Source of the DNA: Sphingomonas kyeonggiensis
Lineage (GTDB): Bacteria; Pseudomonadota; Alphaproteobacteria; Sphingomonadales; Sphingomonadaceae
Assembly (NCBI RefSeq): GCF_014196745.1
Contig: NZ_JACIEH010000006.1
Span: 62,001-126,000, forward strand
DNA: 64,000 nt
Direction: 5' to 3'
Shown: piece after piece, positions 54,333 to 62,767 of the stretch
How the letters are laid out: each line of letters begins with the position of its first letter
Position numbering within the stretch: position 1 is the first letter of the stretch
Translations under genes and position numbers: made by a program
Notes under the pieces: model-generated
What the model saw: only the letters and a program-made list of their open reading frames with translations
Database searches by the model: none
Told to the model about the DNA's origin: nothing

Positions 54333-55736
54333 TCAGGAAGCGGCGGACGCTATGCCGCACAAAGTCTGCGCGCAAGGCGTTGACAGGGAGCTTTCGCTTC
54401 GGCAATGGCGCCCCTCTCGCCGAACGGCGCCATGGACAGGTGGCCGAGTGGTTAAAGGCAGCAGACTGTAAATCTGCCCGGGTTTCCCGTACGCTGGTTC
54501 GAATCCAGCCCTGTCCACCACACCCCCCTCTGAGAGGGGGGTGCCTTCTAAGCCCTCATCGTCGTTCGCTGCTGCATCCGCCGTGTGTAGTTCCTGTGTA
54601 ATCGTATTGGGACGCTTATCGAGCATCGCCACGGCGTGGTCCAAGTGATCGCCGTAGATATGTGTGTAGCGCAGCACCATCGTGAGCGTCTTGTGCCCGC
54701 TGATCCTCTGCACCGTGGGTAGGTCGACTCCAGCCTTTACCAAGCGCGTGATGGCGGTGTGTCGCATGACGTGCGGCGTAACCTTCTTGGGGTCCAGGCC
54801 TGCGTTAACGACCGCGCGCTGAAACCCCTTGCCCATGGAGACTCGGTGCGGCTTCTTGCAGCGTTCGGCGGCAGGAAACACCCAGCCATCCTTATCCGTG
54901 TCTTGTTGCTGTTGCCTGAAGAGAAGTTCGGCCAACGCGGGTGTGATGGGTTGATCGCGGGCCCCGGCTTTTGCCTGAGGAATGCGTATGCGACGGTTAT
55001 CAAAATCGATTTGATCGTATCGCACGCGAAGGATTTCGCTATGCCGCATGGCTGCGTTGAGGCCAAAAGCGACGAACAGGTGGAGTTTGGGGTCAACGTC
55101 CTCAATCGCGGCGACCGTGAGCGCCGCTGCATCGGCGTCGGTCAATACGATGATGGGCTTCGCGGTCTCCGCAGCTTTGCTAATTCGCGGACGATCACCT
55201 GCGGTAAGCCACTGCCAATCGATCATACGATTGAACATGTGGCTGAGGGTCGAAAGCTCCCGGTTTACCGTTGCAATTGGAGATTCTAGGGAGCGGCGAG
55301 CCGCGTACTCGGATACGGCGAGAGTGGAAACACGGTTGATTTGCATCTTGCCGAAGGCCGGGATGAGATGGTGGTCGATGTGGCGCCGCTTGTTGATGAT
55401 GTCCTTGCCACCCGTCTTGCCGAGCCGCTCAAGGTAGTCGGCGGCGGCCTGCGCGAAGAGAGGGTGTGCCTTGCGGCGCTTGGGAAGGTTCAGGCGCCCA
55501 GCACGCGCGTCCGTGCGGAACTGCTCGATTTGGCGTTCTGCCTGCTCTCTACGCACTCCTTCGCTCTCTTTACCGACGACGCGATGAATGCGCTCGCCAT
55601 CGACCATGATGTTGATTGCGTACCGAAGATCGCCATCAGCGAGTCGGGTAACTTCAATGCCATGTTCCGTCAGGCGAGAGCCTGCGGTAAGTCCCTTGAT
55701 AGTACTCCTCGAAAGCTTGGTGAACTTAAGAGACAT
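54333..55736 (-). CDS. tyrosine recombinase/integrase reading through tRNA-Tyr
   Basis: 467 residues. N-terminal arm-binding and SAM-like domain (YLERLGKTGGKDIINKRRHI), then the catalytic domain with Arg in LNAAMRHSEILRVRY, HxxR in PHVMRHTAITRLV, His in RISGHKTLTMVLRYTHI and the nucleophile Tyr in that stretch (RYTHI). The last ~60 residues from GVVDRAGFEPAYG onward come from the antisense of tRNA-Tyr and flanking host DNA, as expected for an integrase crossing its attachment site. The natural C-terminus on the free element would differ. It lies at the left edge of an island. Confidence 0.94.
   Translation of the reverse strand: MSLKFTKLSRSTIKGLTAGSRLTEHGIEVTRLADGDLRYAINIMVDGERIHRVVGKESEGVRREQAERQIEQFRTDARAGRLNLPKRRKAHPLFAQAAADYLERLGKTGGKDIINKRRHIDHHLIPAFGKMQINRVSTLAVSEYAARRSLESPIATVNRELSTLSHMFNRMIDWQWLTAGDRPRISKAAETAKPIIVLTDADAAALTVAAIEDVDPKLHLFVAFGLNAAMRHSEILRVRYDQIDFDNRRIRIPQAKAGARDQPITPALAELLFRQQQQDTDKDGWVFPAAERCKKPHRVSMGKGFQRAVVNAGLDPKKVTPHVMRHTAITRLVKAGVDLPTVQRISGHKTLTMVLRYTHIYGDHLDHAVAMLDKRPNTITQELHTADAAANDDEGLEGTPLSEGGVVDRAGFEPAYGKPGQIYSLLPLTTRPPVHGAVRREGRHCRSESSLSTPCAQTLCGIASAAS
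54434..54520 (+). tRNA. tRNA-Tyr (GTA)
   Basis: 87 nt with encoded CCA. Acceptor GGACAGG pairs with CCTGTCC; discriminator A; anticodon stem GCAGA/TCTGC with loop CTGTAAA gives anticodon GTA at 54468-54470; long variable arm (class II) and TTCGAATCC in the T arm. The 3' half is the attachment site of the integrase element. Confidence 0.97.
54521..54543. terminator. Hairpin after tRNA-Tyr
   Basis: CACCCCCCTC / GAGGGGGGTG, perfect 10-bp stem with TGA loop, beginning one base after the tRNA CCA. It is read as codons inside the integrase frame on the other strand. Confidence 0.65.
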
Positions 55737-55872
55737 GTATTATAAGCTCCAATAATAAAACTAAGACTAATACCCGGCACTAAGGGTTTTTCCCTGGCTT
55801 AGTGGCCGCTACATCGCGCTCATCGATCGAATTTCGTCCCGATCGACTCACCATGTTGTGGAGCGTTAGATT

Positions 55873-56067
55873 ATGAATATTTCGGAGTCCACCCCCGACG
55901 GGCGGGTGCCTCGTTCTCGCGCTGCGGCCATTCTTGGTCTGTCGGCCAAGACACTTGCGAATTGGCAGACGCGAGGGCTCGGGCCGCGCAGCGTTCGAGT
56001 GGGCGGGCGCCGCTTCTACTATGTCGCCGACCTGCTCGCCTTCATCGAGGCGGGCGCGCTGGTTTGA
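55873..56067 (+). CDS. AlpA/excisionase-like helix-turn-helix protein
   Basis: 64 residues, a single winged HTH of the MerR/HTH_17 type: SRAAAILGLSAKTLANWQTR, GPRSVRVGGRRFYYVADLLAFIE. Proteins like this next to a phage-type integrase act as excisionase or regulator of integrase genes (AlpA). Divergent from the integrase by 136 bp of AT-rich DNA that should hold both promoters. Confidence 0.85.
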   Translation: MNISESTPDGRVPRSRAAAILGLSAKTLANWQTRGLGPRSVRVGGRRFYYVADLLAFIEAGALV

Positions 56068-56136
56068 TGCAAGTGCATCGATGGGTCTGCCGTTCCCAAG
56101 CGATCATACGTAACCGATCGGTGGGCGGCAGAGCCT

Positions 56137-56463
56137 CTAGTTTCCGTAGTAGGGCTCGCAGGCGATACCGTCGCTGTCGCCGTCAAGTTCCGATCGATAC
56201 CCTGGCGACCCGCGATAGATTGGCGCGACACCAGCCGAGCGTGCCTCGTTACAGTTGTGGAAATGGCGAGACTGCTCGACCATTCGCTGCTGCTCCTCAT
56301 TGGCTCGAATCTGGTCGGCCATGGCAGTGGAGCCGGTTAGCGTGGTCTGGATCATCGGCGCTGCAAAAAACACCACAAGGCCCACTGCCAAGCACCCGGT
56401 TATGACCTGCGCGCCAAAAGGCGTCGGTTCCTGCTTGCGGCGATGGCGGGAGCGCGGCGGCAT
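56137..56463 (-). CDS. Excalibur-domain membrane protein
   Basis: 108 residues from ATG 56463. A basic start (MPPRSRHRRKQEP), one membrane helix (VITGCLAVGLVVFFAAPMI), then the extracytoplasmic Excalibur domain at about 70-105: HNCNEARSAGV...YRSELDGDSDGIACEP, with two Cys and the DxDxDG calcium-binding loop. Excalibur domains occur in surface nucleases and calcium-binding proteins; here no nuclease is attached. Function in the element unknown. Confidence 0.75.
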   Translation of the reverse strand: MPPRSRHRRKQEPTPFGAQVITGCLAVGLVVFFAAPMIQTTLTGSTAMADQIRANEEQQRMVEQSRHFHNCNEARSAGVAPIYRGSPGYRSELDGDSDGIACEPYYGN

Positions 56464-56874
56464 CGCCAGATGATCACATGCGTAACCTTGCAAATGACCT
56501 AACGGCCTATCCTTGGCGTGATGTGGCCGCTGCGGAGTTCGATGGCCGCAGTCATCATCGGACGAGCATTGAGCCAACTTGCTGTGAGTTTCGGGACTTT
56601 CACCCCGACCCCTCATTCATCATCCTTTTCCACCGCCCTGACTTCAGAGCGCAGGAGGGTATCCCATAGAATTGGATTGGCATGGTAGTTAATTCCATTC
56701 CTAAAATTAACATCCTCAGAAGTAGATAAACTGAAAAATGGGCTTATCCCTCAACATAAGCAAAACTTAGCTTAACATCCATTAGGTTGAGCCGACACTA
56801 GCCGTTGCTTCGGGCGCGGTGGTCGCGCATTCTCTCCGAGCCCCGCAACTGAGGGCTAATCACAGAAAGACATT
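56464..56874. other. Intergenic region, no convincing gene
   Basis: 411 bp. A 63-codon frame at 56478-56669 has no homology or ribosome binding site. The right half (56670-56870) is AT-rich and contains TTAACATCC twice (56707-56715 and 56772-56780), possibly regulatory or iteron-like. A promoter for the polymerase-like gene is expected here. Confidence 0.5.
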
Positions 56875-58269
56875 ATGAAACCTGAAGCCACGCCCCTAGT
56901 CGGGGTGAATGATACTGCGTGCCTAAATCCCGCCAACGATGCCACCATTGGATTGATCCGCGTTCCAGAAGGCTTGCGGCTACGCGACTTGTCTGCCGTC
57001 AGCATGGATCTGGAATGGAAGCCAGCCTCTGCGGCAGCACGTTCTGCCATTGACTGGTTCTACCTTCACCTCGGCGGGCAATCGATCGCCGGCCGCGCAG
57101 CCAAATTGAAAGACGCGATCGGTGCGGTCCTCAACGACCTGTTGAATGCCGCCGAGAACACCCCTTTTCGCCCCTGTTTCCGTTCTATGCGGGCGAAAGA
57201 TTTCACGGGCGGGCCTGTCGGATACAGGAGCGCAAAGGCTGTTATCGACCTGTTCGAGGTGAAGGGTTTGGTCCACCTCGCCGGCGGGAACTTCAACAGG
57301 GAGGGCCGGGTCTCATGCGGCACGACGACACGCATCTGGCCCACCACTGCTTTGCTCGATCATCTAGCCGAATTTGGCATCGCCCCGTCCAATCGGCGTG
57401 AGCATTTCATAAAGGGTGAAGGTTCGGAGGCAGCATCCAGGCCCATCCTTCTCAGCACTTCCTCTGCGTGGCGAGGAAGGCGCCGCGTCGAGGGAAAGCC
57501 GTTGCCGGTGGATGCCACTGATCCGACCGTAATCAAATATGCGGCTCAGGTGGATCGCCTCAATGCCTTCATTGCTAAGCAGGCTATCGAAGGTGCCGGC
57601 GAAGTCGTCTTCTTCCGAAAGTTTAACTGCGGCGATCAAGCCGGCCATGCATATCGCAAGGGCGGTCGCCTTTGGGTTGTTGGCGGCGGATACCAGATGA
57701 TGCCGAAGAGGTGGAAGCCATCGCATCCGGAAGGAACCAAGCTCCGCTCTTCAATTCTGATCAACGGCGAGCCCACCACCGAGATTGATATCGGATCAAG
57801 CCACCTTACCATCTTCCAAGCAAAACTTGGCCTGCCATTCGATCCTCAAGCTGATCTTTATGACATTCCAGGGATCGAGCGTGAAGTCGTGAAAGCCTAT
57901 ATCAACTTAACCCTCAGCAAGCCGAGGCTACCCAAGCAATGGCCAGCCGATATGCGGTCGGACTTTCTTGATAGATATGGGTGTGAGATTGATCGCGATC
58001 ACTCAATATATTTCGTAAGGGAGGCGTGTCTAGAACGTCATCCCATCCTTTGCCAAAGGAAATCGATCCAACTTGATTGGTCCGATCTACAATTCATTGA
58101 GTCTCAAGCTATCCTCAGGGCAATGGATTCGCTGAATCAAGATTCTGGGATTGCCTGCCTACCGATTCACGATTCTCTCATCGTACCACTATCTCATAAA
58201 GATAAAGCCATAGAGGTATTGAAAGAGTCTTTTAAGTATCATGTAGGTGTTATGCCGAGAGTTAACTAG
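56875..58269 (+). CDS. mobile-element protein with family-A DNA-polymerase-like motifs
   Basis: 464 residues, no named family recognised. The C-terminal half has three blocks in the order and chemistry of the Pol A palm and fingers: a motif A-like EIDIGSSHLTIFQ (Asp305, His310), a motif B-like block IEREVVKAYINL (Arg336, Lys340, with the R-x3-K spacing of Pol I), preceded by DLYDI (Asp327, Tyr329), and a motif C-like LPIHDSLIV (His432, Asp433). Spacings are shorter than in Pol I (31 and 97 residues against roughly 49 and 128). The N-terminal half (1-270) is unassigned. It could be a replication protein of the element. This is pattern reading by eye and needs structure comparison. Confidence 0.6.
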   Translation: MKPEATPLVGVNDTACLNPANDATIGLIRVPEGLRLRDLSAVSMDLEWKPASAAARSAIDWFYLHLGGQSIAGRAAKLKDAIGAVLNDLLNAAENTPFRPCFRSMRAKDFTGGPVGYRSAKAVIDLFEVKGLVHLAGGNFNREGRVSCGTTTRIWPTTALLDHLAEFGIAPSNRREHFIKGEGSEAASRPILLSTSSAWRGRRRVEGKPLPVDATDPTVIKYAAQVDRLNAFIAKQAIEGAGEVVFFRKFNCGDQAGHAYRKGGRLWVVGGGYQMMPKRWKPSHPEGTKLRSSILINGEPTTEIDIGSSHLTIFQAKLGLPFDPQADLYDIPGIEREVVKAYINLTLSKPRLPKQWPADMRSDFLDRYGCEIDRDHSIYFVREACLERHPILCQRKSIQLDWSDLQFIESQAILRAMDSLNQDSGIACLPIHDSLIVPLSHKDKAIEVLKESFKYHVGVMPRVN

Positions 58270-58434
58270 ATTAACCTTAATATAATTATATAACCTATAT
58301 AACACCTCTCTACCACTTAACCCCTTACTGGAAACGTTTGCCATTCAGCGCCCCCTGCAATGTCCAATGATGCCGTGACATTGTACGGGGCTGCGCTATG
58401 GCCCGGGAGCGCCGTTATCTTTGGAGGCTCCGCG

Positions 58435-58896
58435 ATGACCGATGATAGCTCCTTGAGTTCAGTTGAACTCGCCGCTGAACTTACTGCTGCGTGGTTGGCA
58501 AATCCCAACACCCGCTCCACCACCGAAGAAGCGGTGGCCTTCCTGACTTCGATCCACGGGGCAGTCGCGGAGCTGGGCAAGGTAGTGGCGGTTGAGCCTG
58601 AGCCTGCTGCGCCAGCCGAACCGGAGCATGTGCCCGCCGTGTCGGTGCGGAAGAGCCTTGCTAGCCGGGATCACATTATCTCGATGATCGATGGCAAGCC
58701 GTACAAGACGCTCACGCGGCATCTTTCCACTCACGGGCTCACGCAGGAAGAGTATCGGACCCGGTACAACCTGCCGAAATCCTATCCGATGACCGCCCCT
58801 GCCTACAGCGAGCAACGCCGCGAGATGGCAAAGAAGCTCGGGCTTGGGCGTAAGCCAGGGCAAAAGGCGACCGCGAAGAAGTCGGCTGCTAAATAG
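58435..58896 (+). CDS. MucR/Ros-family transcriptional regulator without zinc cysteines
   Basis: 153 residues from ATG 58435, eight bases after GGAGG. The Ros/MucR core is present: SVRKSLASRDHIISMIDGKP, YKTLTRHLSTHGLTQEEYRT, RYNLPKSYPMTAPAYSEQRR, KKLGLGRKPGQ. In Ros the finger begins with a Cys pair; here those positions are Ser/Asp-type residues, so zinc binding in the usual way is lost. Zinc-free Ros relatives are known in rhizobia. A basic Lys/Ala tail follows. Possibly regulates the element or host surface genes. Confidence 0.85.
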   Translation: MTDDSSLSSVELAAELTAAWLANPNTRSTTEEAVAFLTSIHGAVAELGKVVAVEPEPAAPAEPEHVPAVSVRKSLASRDHIISMIDGKPYKTLTRHLSTHGLTQEEYRTRYNLPKSYPMTAPAYSEQRREMAKKLGLGRKPGQKATAKKSAAK

Positions 58897-59028
58897 GCTC
58901 TATTTCGCCCTAGGAAGCCCGTACAAACGTGAAGCGCATTTTAGGTTAGTTGGTAGCTTAAAGTGCAAATTGCGCTGCATGGGCTTTATTTTGAATATTT
59001 CATGTGTTTGTCAAGTCTAGGCTGATTC

Positions 59029-59211
59029 ATGGCAGAGGATCGAGTTTATATTGTCGGCGGCGAAGACGAAAACGGCGATCAACATCTGTTTGCTACGGAC
59101 GATTTGGGGCGAACGATAGCTAAGCACAGCGAATTGAAAGGCAGGCTCCGGAAGGTCCAGACCAATGAGGGGCTGGCTGATGCCATGGATGCGGCGGCGA
59201 ACCCGCATTAG
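59029..59211 (+). CDS. small hypothetical protein
   Basis: 60 residues (MAEDRVYIVGGEDENGDQHL). Acidic start and basic centre (HSELKGRLRKVQTNEG). No family recognised and no clear ribosome binding site. It lies between the MucR-like gene and the IS110 left region. Coding is plausible because the codon pattern is even. Confidence 0.45.
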   Translation: MAEDRVYIVGGEDENGDQHLFATDDLGRTIAKHSELKGRLRKVQTNEGLADAMDAAANPH

Positions 59212-59254
59212 GTGCATCTCGATGAACTAGATATTGCCGCTTCCTTAGCCACCA

Positions 59255-59464
59255 ACTAAAATGCGAGCGCGGCCCCGGAAGCGAAAGTGCGCGAAGGCGG
59301 TGAAGGGCGTTGACCCTGGAATGGTCGTGCAATTGCTATCGGAACTTCTTCGTGAAAACGGATGAGCGTGACCGCCGGGAGGCTTCACCCCGGTAAGGCT
59401 ACGAAGGGCAGGGACCCTGAACAGCGTCATGGGTAGCCTCCCGCCCTCGCGGCGGAGGACTGCG
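59255..59464 (+). ncRNA. Candidate bridge RNA region in the IS110 leader
   Basis: About 210 nt without a gene directly upstream of the recombinase. CGGGAGGCT (59375-59383) pairs with AGCCTCCCG (59434-59442), enclosing a CAGGGACCCTG hairpin (59409-59419). IS110-group elements encode a bridge RNA in this position that guides target and donor recognition. Boundaries and loops are not resolved. Confidence 0.5.
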
Positions 59465-60580
59465 ATGACAGCGGAGCAATGTTGGATTGGCATCGATGCG
59501 GGTGCGGATACAGTCGCGATCTGCATCCTAGACTCCTCCGGCAATATAGTGAGCGAAAGGCAATCGGACGCTTCCGCTGTTGCGATTTCAGAGGTTCTTC
59601 CGGCGTCCCGAGACGCGCTGGTCGTTGGGTTAGAGGCCGGTGCAGCCGCTATCCACTTGGCCAAGGGCCTTAGAAAAGTTGGCTACAACGTGCGGGTTCT
59701 TGAAACTCGCCATGTTCACGCGTTCCTAGGCTTGCGCCAGAACAAGTCGGATAGAAATGATGCACGCGGCATCGCCGATATCTTACGGCTAGGCTGGCAG
59801 TCGGTTCCCGAAGTCCTCGTGAAAAGTGAGCGGTCTCAAAGGCTCCGTTCCGAATTGGTTCTGCGCCATCGTCTAATGCAACAGCGGATGGCGACCGAAA
59901 GTGCCATGCGAGGAATTCTCCGGGTGAACGGCGGCAAAATCAACCGCGCATGGTCCGGGACGCATCTTGAGAAATCAGTTGTCGCTGAAATCGAGCGGCT
60001 TCGGGCGGATGACATTGATCTAAGTGAGGTTTTGTTGCCTACGCTTGAGGCGGTTGTTGCTGTACGACGAACTCTAGAAACAATAACTCGACGCCTGACA
60101 CGCATTGCTCGAGATGATGACGTATGCAGCCGACTTATGACTGTCCCCGGAGTCGGCTGCATTAGTGCTTTGTCATTTTACACCGCGATAGATGACCCAA
60201 GCCGGTTCGCCCGAAATGAGGACGTAGGTCCGTATCTCGGATTGGTGCCGAAACTTAACCAGTCCGGTCAATCATCACGGATGGGCCGTATCAGCAAGCG
60301 GGGAAATCAAATGACTCGTGGTCATCTGGTATCGGCGGCGAAGGTTCTAATGCAATTGTCAAAGCAGGATAACGACCTGAGGCATTGGGCGATAGATTTA
60401 AAGAGGCGAGCCGGGCCTTCTAAGGCAAGAGTAGCGTTGGCTCGAAAGCTCGCGGTGGTATTATTAGCGATCTGGAAGGCCGGAACGGTCTTCGATCCTC
60501 ACCCAAACGCGGGCCCTAAACACATCGACGGAACAGCCTCGCTATCCGGTGTGGAAGTTGAGCCATCACTATCGGTGTGA
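59465..60580 (+). CDS. IS110-family transposase/recombinase
   Basis: 371 residues from ATG 59465 (GCGGAGGACTGCG just before). The N-terminal RuvC-like DEDD catalytic set is Asp11 (WIGIDAGAD), Glu57 (GLEAGAAA), Asp96 and Asp99 (KSDRNDARG). The C-terminal Tnp_IS110/IS116/IS902 domain carries LMTVPGVGCISALSF, GPYLGLVPKLNQSGQ and GRISKRGNQMTRGHL with the putative catalytic Ser. Full length, so possibly active. It inserts by RNA-guided recombination in characterised relatives. Confidence 0.95.
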   Translation: MTAEQCWIGIDAGADTVAICILDSSGNIVSERQSDASAVAISEVLPASRDALVVGLEAGAAAIHLAKGLRKVGYNVRVLETRHVHAFLGLRQNKSDRNDARGIADILRLGWQSVPEVLVKSERSQRLRSELVLRHRLMQQRMATESAMRGILRVNGGKINRAWSGTHLEKSVVAEIERLRADDIDLSEVLLPTLEAVVAVRRTLETITRRLTRIARDDDVCSRLMTVPGVGCISALSFYTAIDDPSRFARNEDVGPYLGLVPKLNQSGQSSRMGRISKRGNQMTRGHLVSAAKVLMQLSKQDNDLRHWAIDLKRRAGPSKARVALARKLAVVLLAIWKAGTVFDPHPNAGPKHIDGTASLSGVEVEPSLSV

Positions 60581-60654
60581 GCATCCGCGAAATTTCAGCG
60601 GTAGGCTGTGAATCGAATGGAGCGGCGACCTTGCGGATTCTCTAAGACATCGGC

Positions 60655-60942
60655 CTATCGAACCAGGGTGTGCTTCCCCAGCGCATCAATGGTTTCGAGC
60701 GAGGCGATGCGTTCGCCAGCCTTATCCCATTTGCATAGATAAGTTCCGCCAATGCTGGCGCCAAAAGAGTTCGTCGCTTCGAACTTGCGCAGGACCGTCG
60801 CGTAGGAGCCTTGATCCTTATAATCCCATGCCATGGAAGGGTCGTAGGATCGAGGCGAGACTAGTGCTGCCTTGAGCGTCAGGTCGCATTCCGTGACGAT
60901 TTCAGTTTCGTCCGGCGCGCTGCTTGTTGTCGCCTCGCTCAC
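60655..60942 (-). CDS. hypothetical protein, probably N-terminally disrupted lipoprotein
   Basis: 95 residues from a GTG start (MSEATTSSAPDETEIVTECD). The frame stays open upstream and encodes GIILLASQCASGSHEEPV, which looks like a lipoprotein signal with a Cys, but no start codon precedes it before about 61010. The body (PSMAWDYKDQGSYATVLRKF, GGTYLCKWDKAGERI) matches no family I recognise. It meets a 5'-truncated STAND gene head to head, so a deletion or insertion junction near 60990-61010 probably cut both. Confidence 0.55.
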   Translation of the reverse strand: MSEATTSSAPDETEIVTECDLTLKAALVSPRSYDPSMAWDYKDQGSYATVLRKFEATNSFGASIGGTYLCKWDKAGERIASLETIDALGKHTLVR

Positions 60943-60989
60943 GGGCTCTTCATGGCTTCCGCTAGCGCATTGCGACGCTAACAGGATGA

Positions 60990-62618
60990 TGCCTACTCGT
61001 TCCGATACGAAGTCTGGAAGACGGGTTCGCGGCCATCAATGACAGCAAGAAGCAGATATTCCTCTTTGACGACTTTCTAGGACGAGTTGCTCTCGACAAA
61101 CACGCCCTTGCTCAAAAGGATTCCGAACTCGCGCGGTTTATGAGTCGCATCCGACGCTCGCCCAACGCGCGCTTCATTCTGACGACCCGAGGTTACATTT
61201 TCGAAGAAGCGAGAAGGGTTTCTGAGCATCTGGGCGACCAGCGTCTCGACGTTACGAAATATGTGCTCGATGTCGGAATCTACACGCGACGCATAAAGGC
61301 GCGCATTCTCTACAACCACTTGTTAGTCGCCGAGACCCCCAAGACGTACATCCGTGCGCTTGTCGAAGGCGATAGCCTCGCCGCAATCATCGATCACCGG
61401 AACTACAATCCCCGCGTTATCGAGGCGATGACCGACGCATTCCGAATTGCCGACATTGAGCCCTCCAAATATCCAGCCGCCTTTTTGGCCGCGCTCAAAA
61501 ATCCTAGTCAGATATGGGATACCGCTTTCCGCACGCATATCGACGATCGTTGTCGGCATCTGTTGCTAACGATGTTCTTCCTGTCCGAGTACGGCGTAGC
61601 GATTAGCGTGCTGCGCACGGCATATGATTCTTTGCACGCATCTTTAAGTGCCTCTTATGGCCTGCCACATGGTCCTAAAGATTTTGAGGAGGCGCTGCGC
61701 ATCCTTGAAGGTAGCTTTGTCAATATCGAAGGTGAAAAAGTTTCCTTCGTGAACCCTTCACTCAAGGATTACCTTTCGACCTACCTGCGAGACCCCGAAC
61801 TACTCGTCCGGCTCGCGCCAACCGCCAAAACAATTGATTGGATTGTGAGTCTCTGGGGATTTGTCGAGCACAACTTGATGTCACCAGACCAGCGGGAGCG
61901 CATCGCTCGTGAGTGCGTTTGCTTAATTGATATGATCGAGACGCAGCCGCACTGGAGACCAGTACGGGGAAGTTCAAGGTCACTAGAATATAATGATGCT
62001 TCGAATTCGACGAGGTTGGAACTGCTCATAGGTTGGTGGATCGATACGGATGATATTCGTTTTGCAGACGCGGCGATGGTAGTCGCGCAGAACCCCCAGC
62101 AAGGGTTTGGTGCATGGTCGGATGGTGAAAAGCTGATCGGTTTTTTTACCCGACTACGCGACCGGAATTACGGTCGTCAGTTCGTTTACGAGAACGAATT
62201 TCTTGCCATTATCGAGAAAGCGCTCACTGATATCATACGTTGGTCAAACAGTGACAACCTTGCCACCATGGTTGAAGCCGTAGATGAAGCCGGAAAGGCT
62301 CTTCCCGAGAGCATTTTATCTGCCGTCGAAGCGGCGGCTCTCAGTGAGTTCGATGACGTTGAAAATCGCATCCGCGATGAAGATAGCGAATCGTCACTCA
62401 GCGACCATATTGAAGCATTGAAGAAGTTCGCACCGCGCTTTGGCGTCCCCGACGCGATACTTGCGAGGGCCGTTTCCTCAGTGGAGGATAGGATCGCGGA
62501 AATTGAGGAACGCAGCGCCCCAGCATCGTCACCGAGTTTCTCATCCACCCATCGCCAAGTCGAGAAGTTCGATAACGACGCGCTCAGAAACCTGTTCACC
62601 CCTCTCCTCGACGAATGA
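60990..62618 (+). pseudogene. 5'-truncated nSTAND3-type NTPase
   Basis: Open from 60990 (in-frame stop at 60987-60989) with no start codon at the right place; the first ATG at 61140 lies inside the NTPase domain. In-frame residues before it read SLEDGFAAINDSKKQIFLFD then DFLGR, a Walker B of the nSTAND3 class, followed by RFILTTRGYIFEEARR (sensor). Walker A and any N-terminal effector domain are missing. The remaining 490 residues are helical repeats, as in the sensor parts of STAND defence proteins. Without the P-loop it cannot work as an NTPase. Confidence 0.75.
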
Positions 62619-62660
62619 GCAGGGGGGCCTTACTGCATACCGTTGCCTAGCGCTGCGTTC

Positions 62661-62735
62661 ACATATATGTGTCTTTATATGTAAATTACGTTCATTTTTA
62701 TATGAACAAATAGAATGGCAATGCCCATATATATG
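62661..62735. promoter_or_regulatory. Palindromes upstream of the HTH/Fic operon
   Basis: ACATATATGT (62661-62670), GTTCAT..ATGAAC (62690-62695 and 62702-62707) and CATATATATG (62726-62735), roughly evenly spaced in AT-rich DNA just before the HTH gene. Probable promoter and autoregulatory operators. Confidence 0.55.
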
Positions 62736-62767
62736 TGCTAATATACTAGGGAATAGGACACATATTT

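Larger units (their letters stand above)
59215..60650 (+). mobile_element. IS110-family insertion sequence (ends approximate)
   Basis: Contains the recombinase at 59465-60580 and a structured non-coding leader. IS110 elements lack usual terminal inverted repeats, so the exact ends cannot be set by eye. The left end is taken after the small gene's stop, and the right end before the minus-strand gene at 60655. Confidence 0.6.

Noticed and set aside
56478..56669. 63-codon plus-strand frame
   Set aside because: No ribosome binding site, no recognisable motif, overlaps the divergent Excalibur gene's upstream region.
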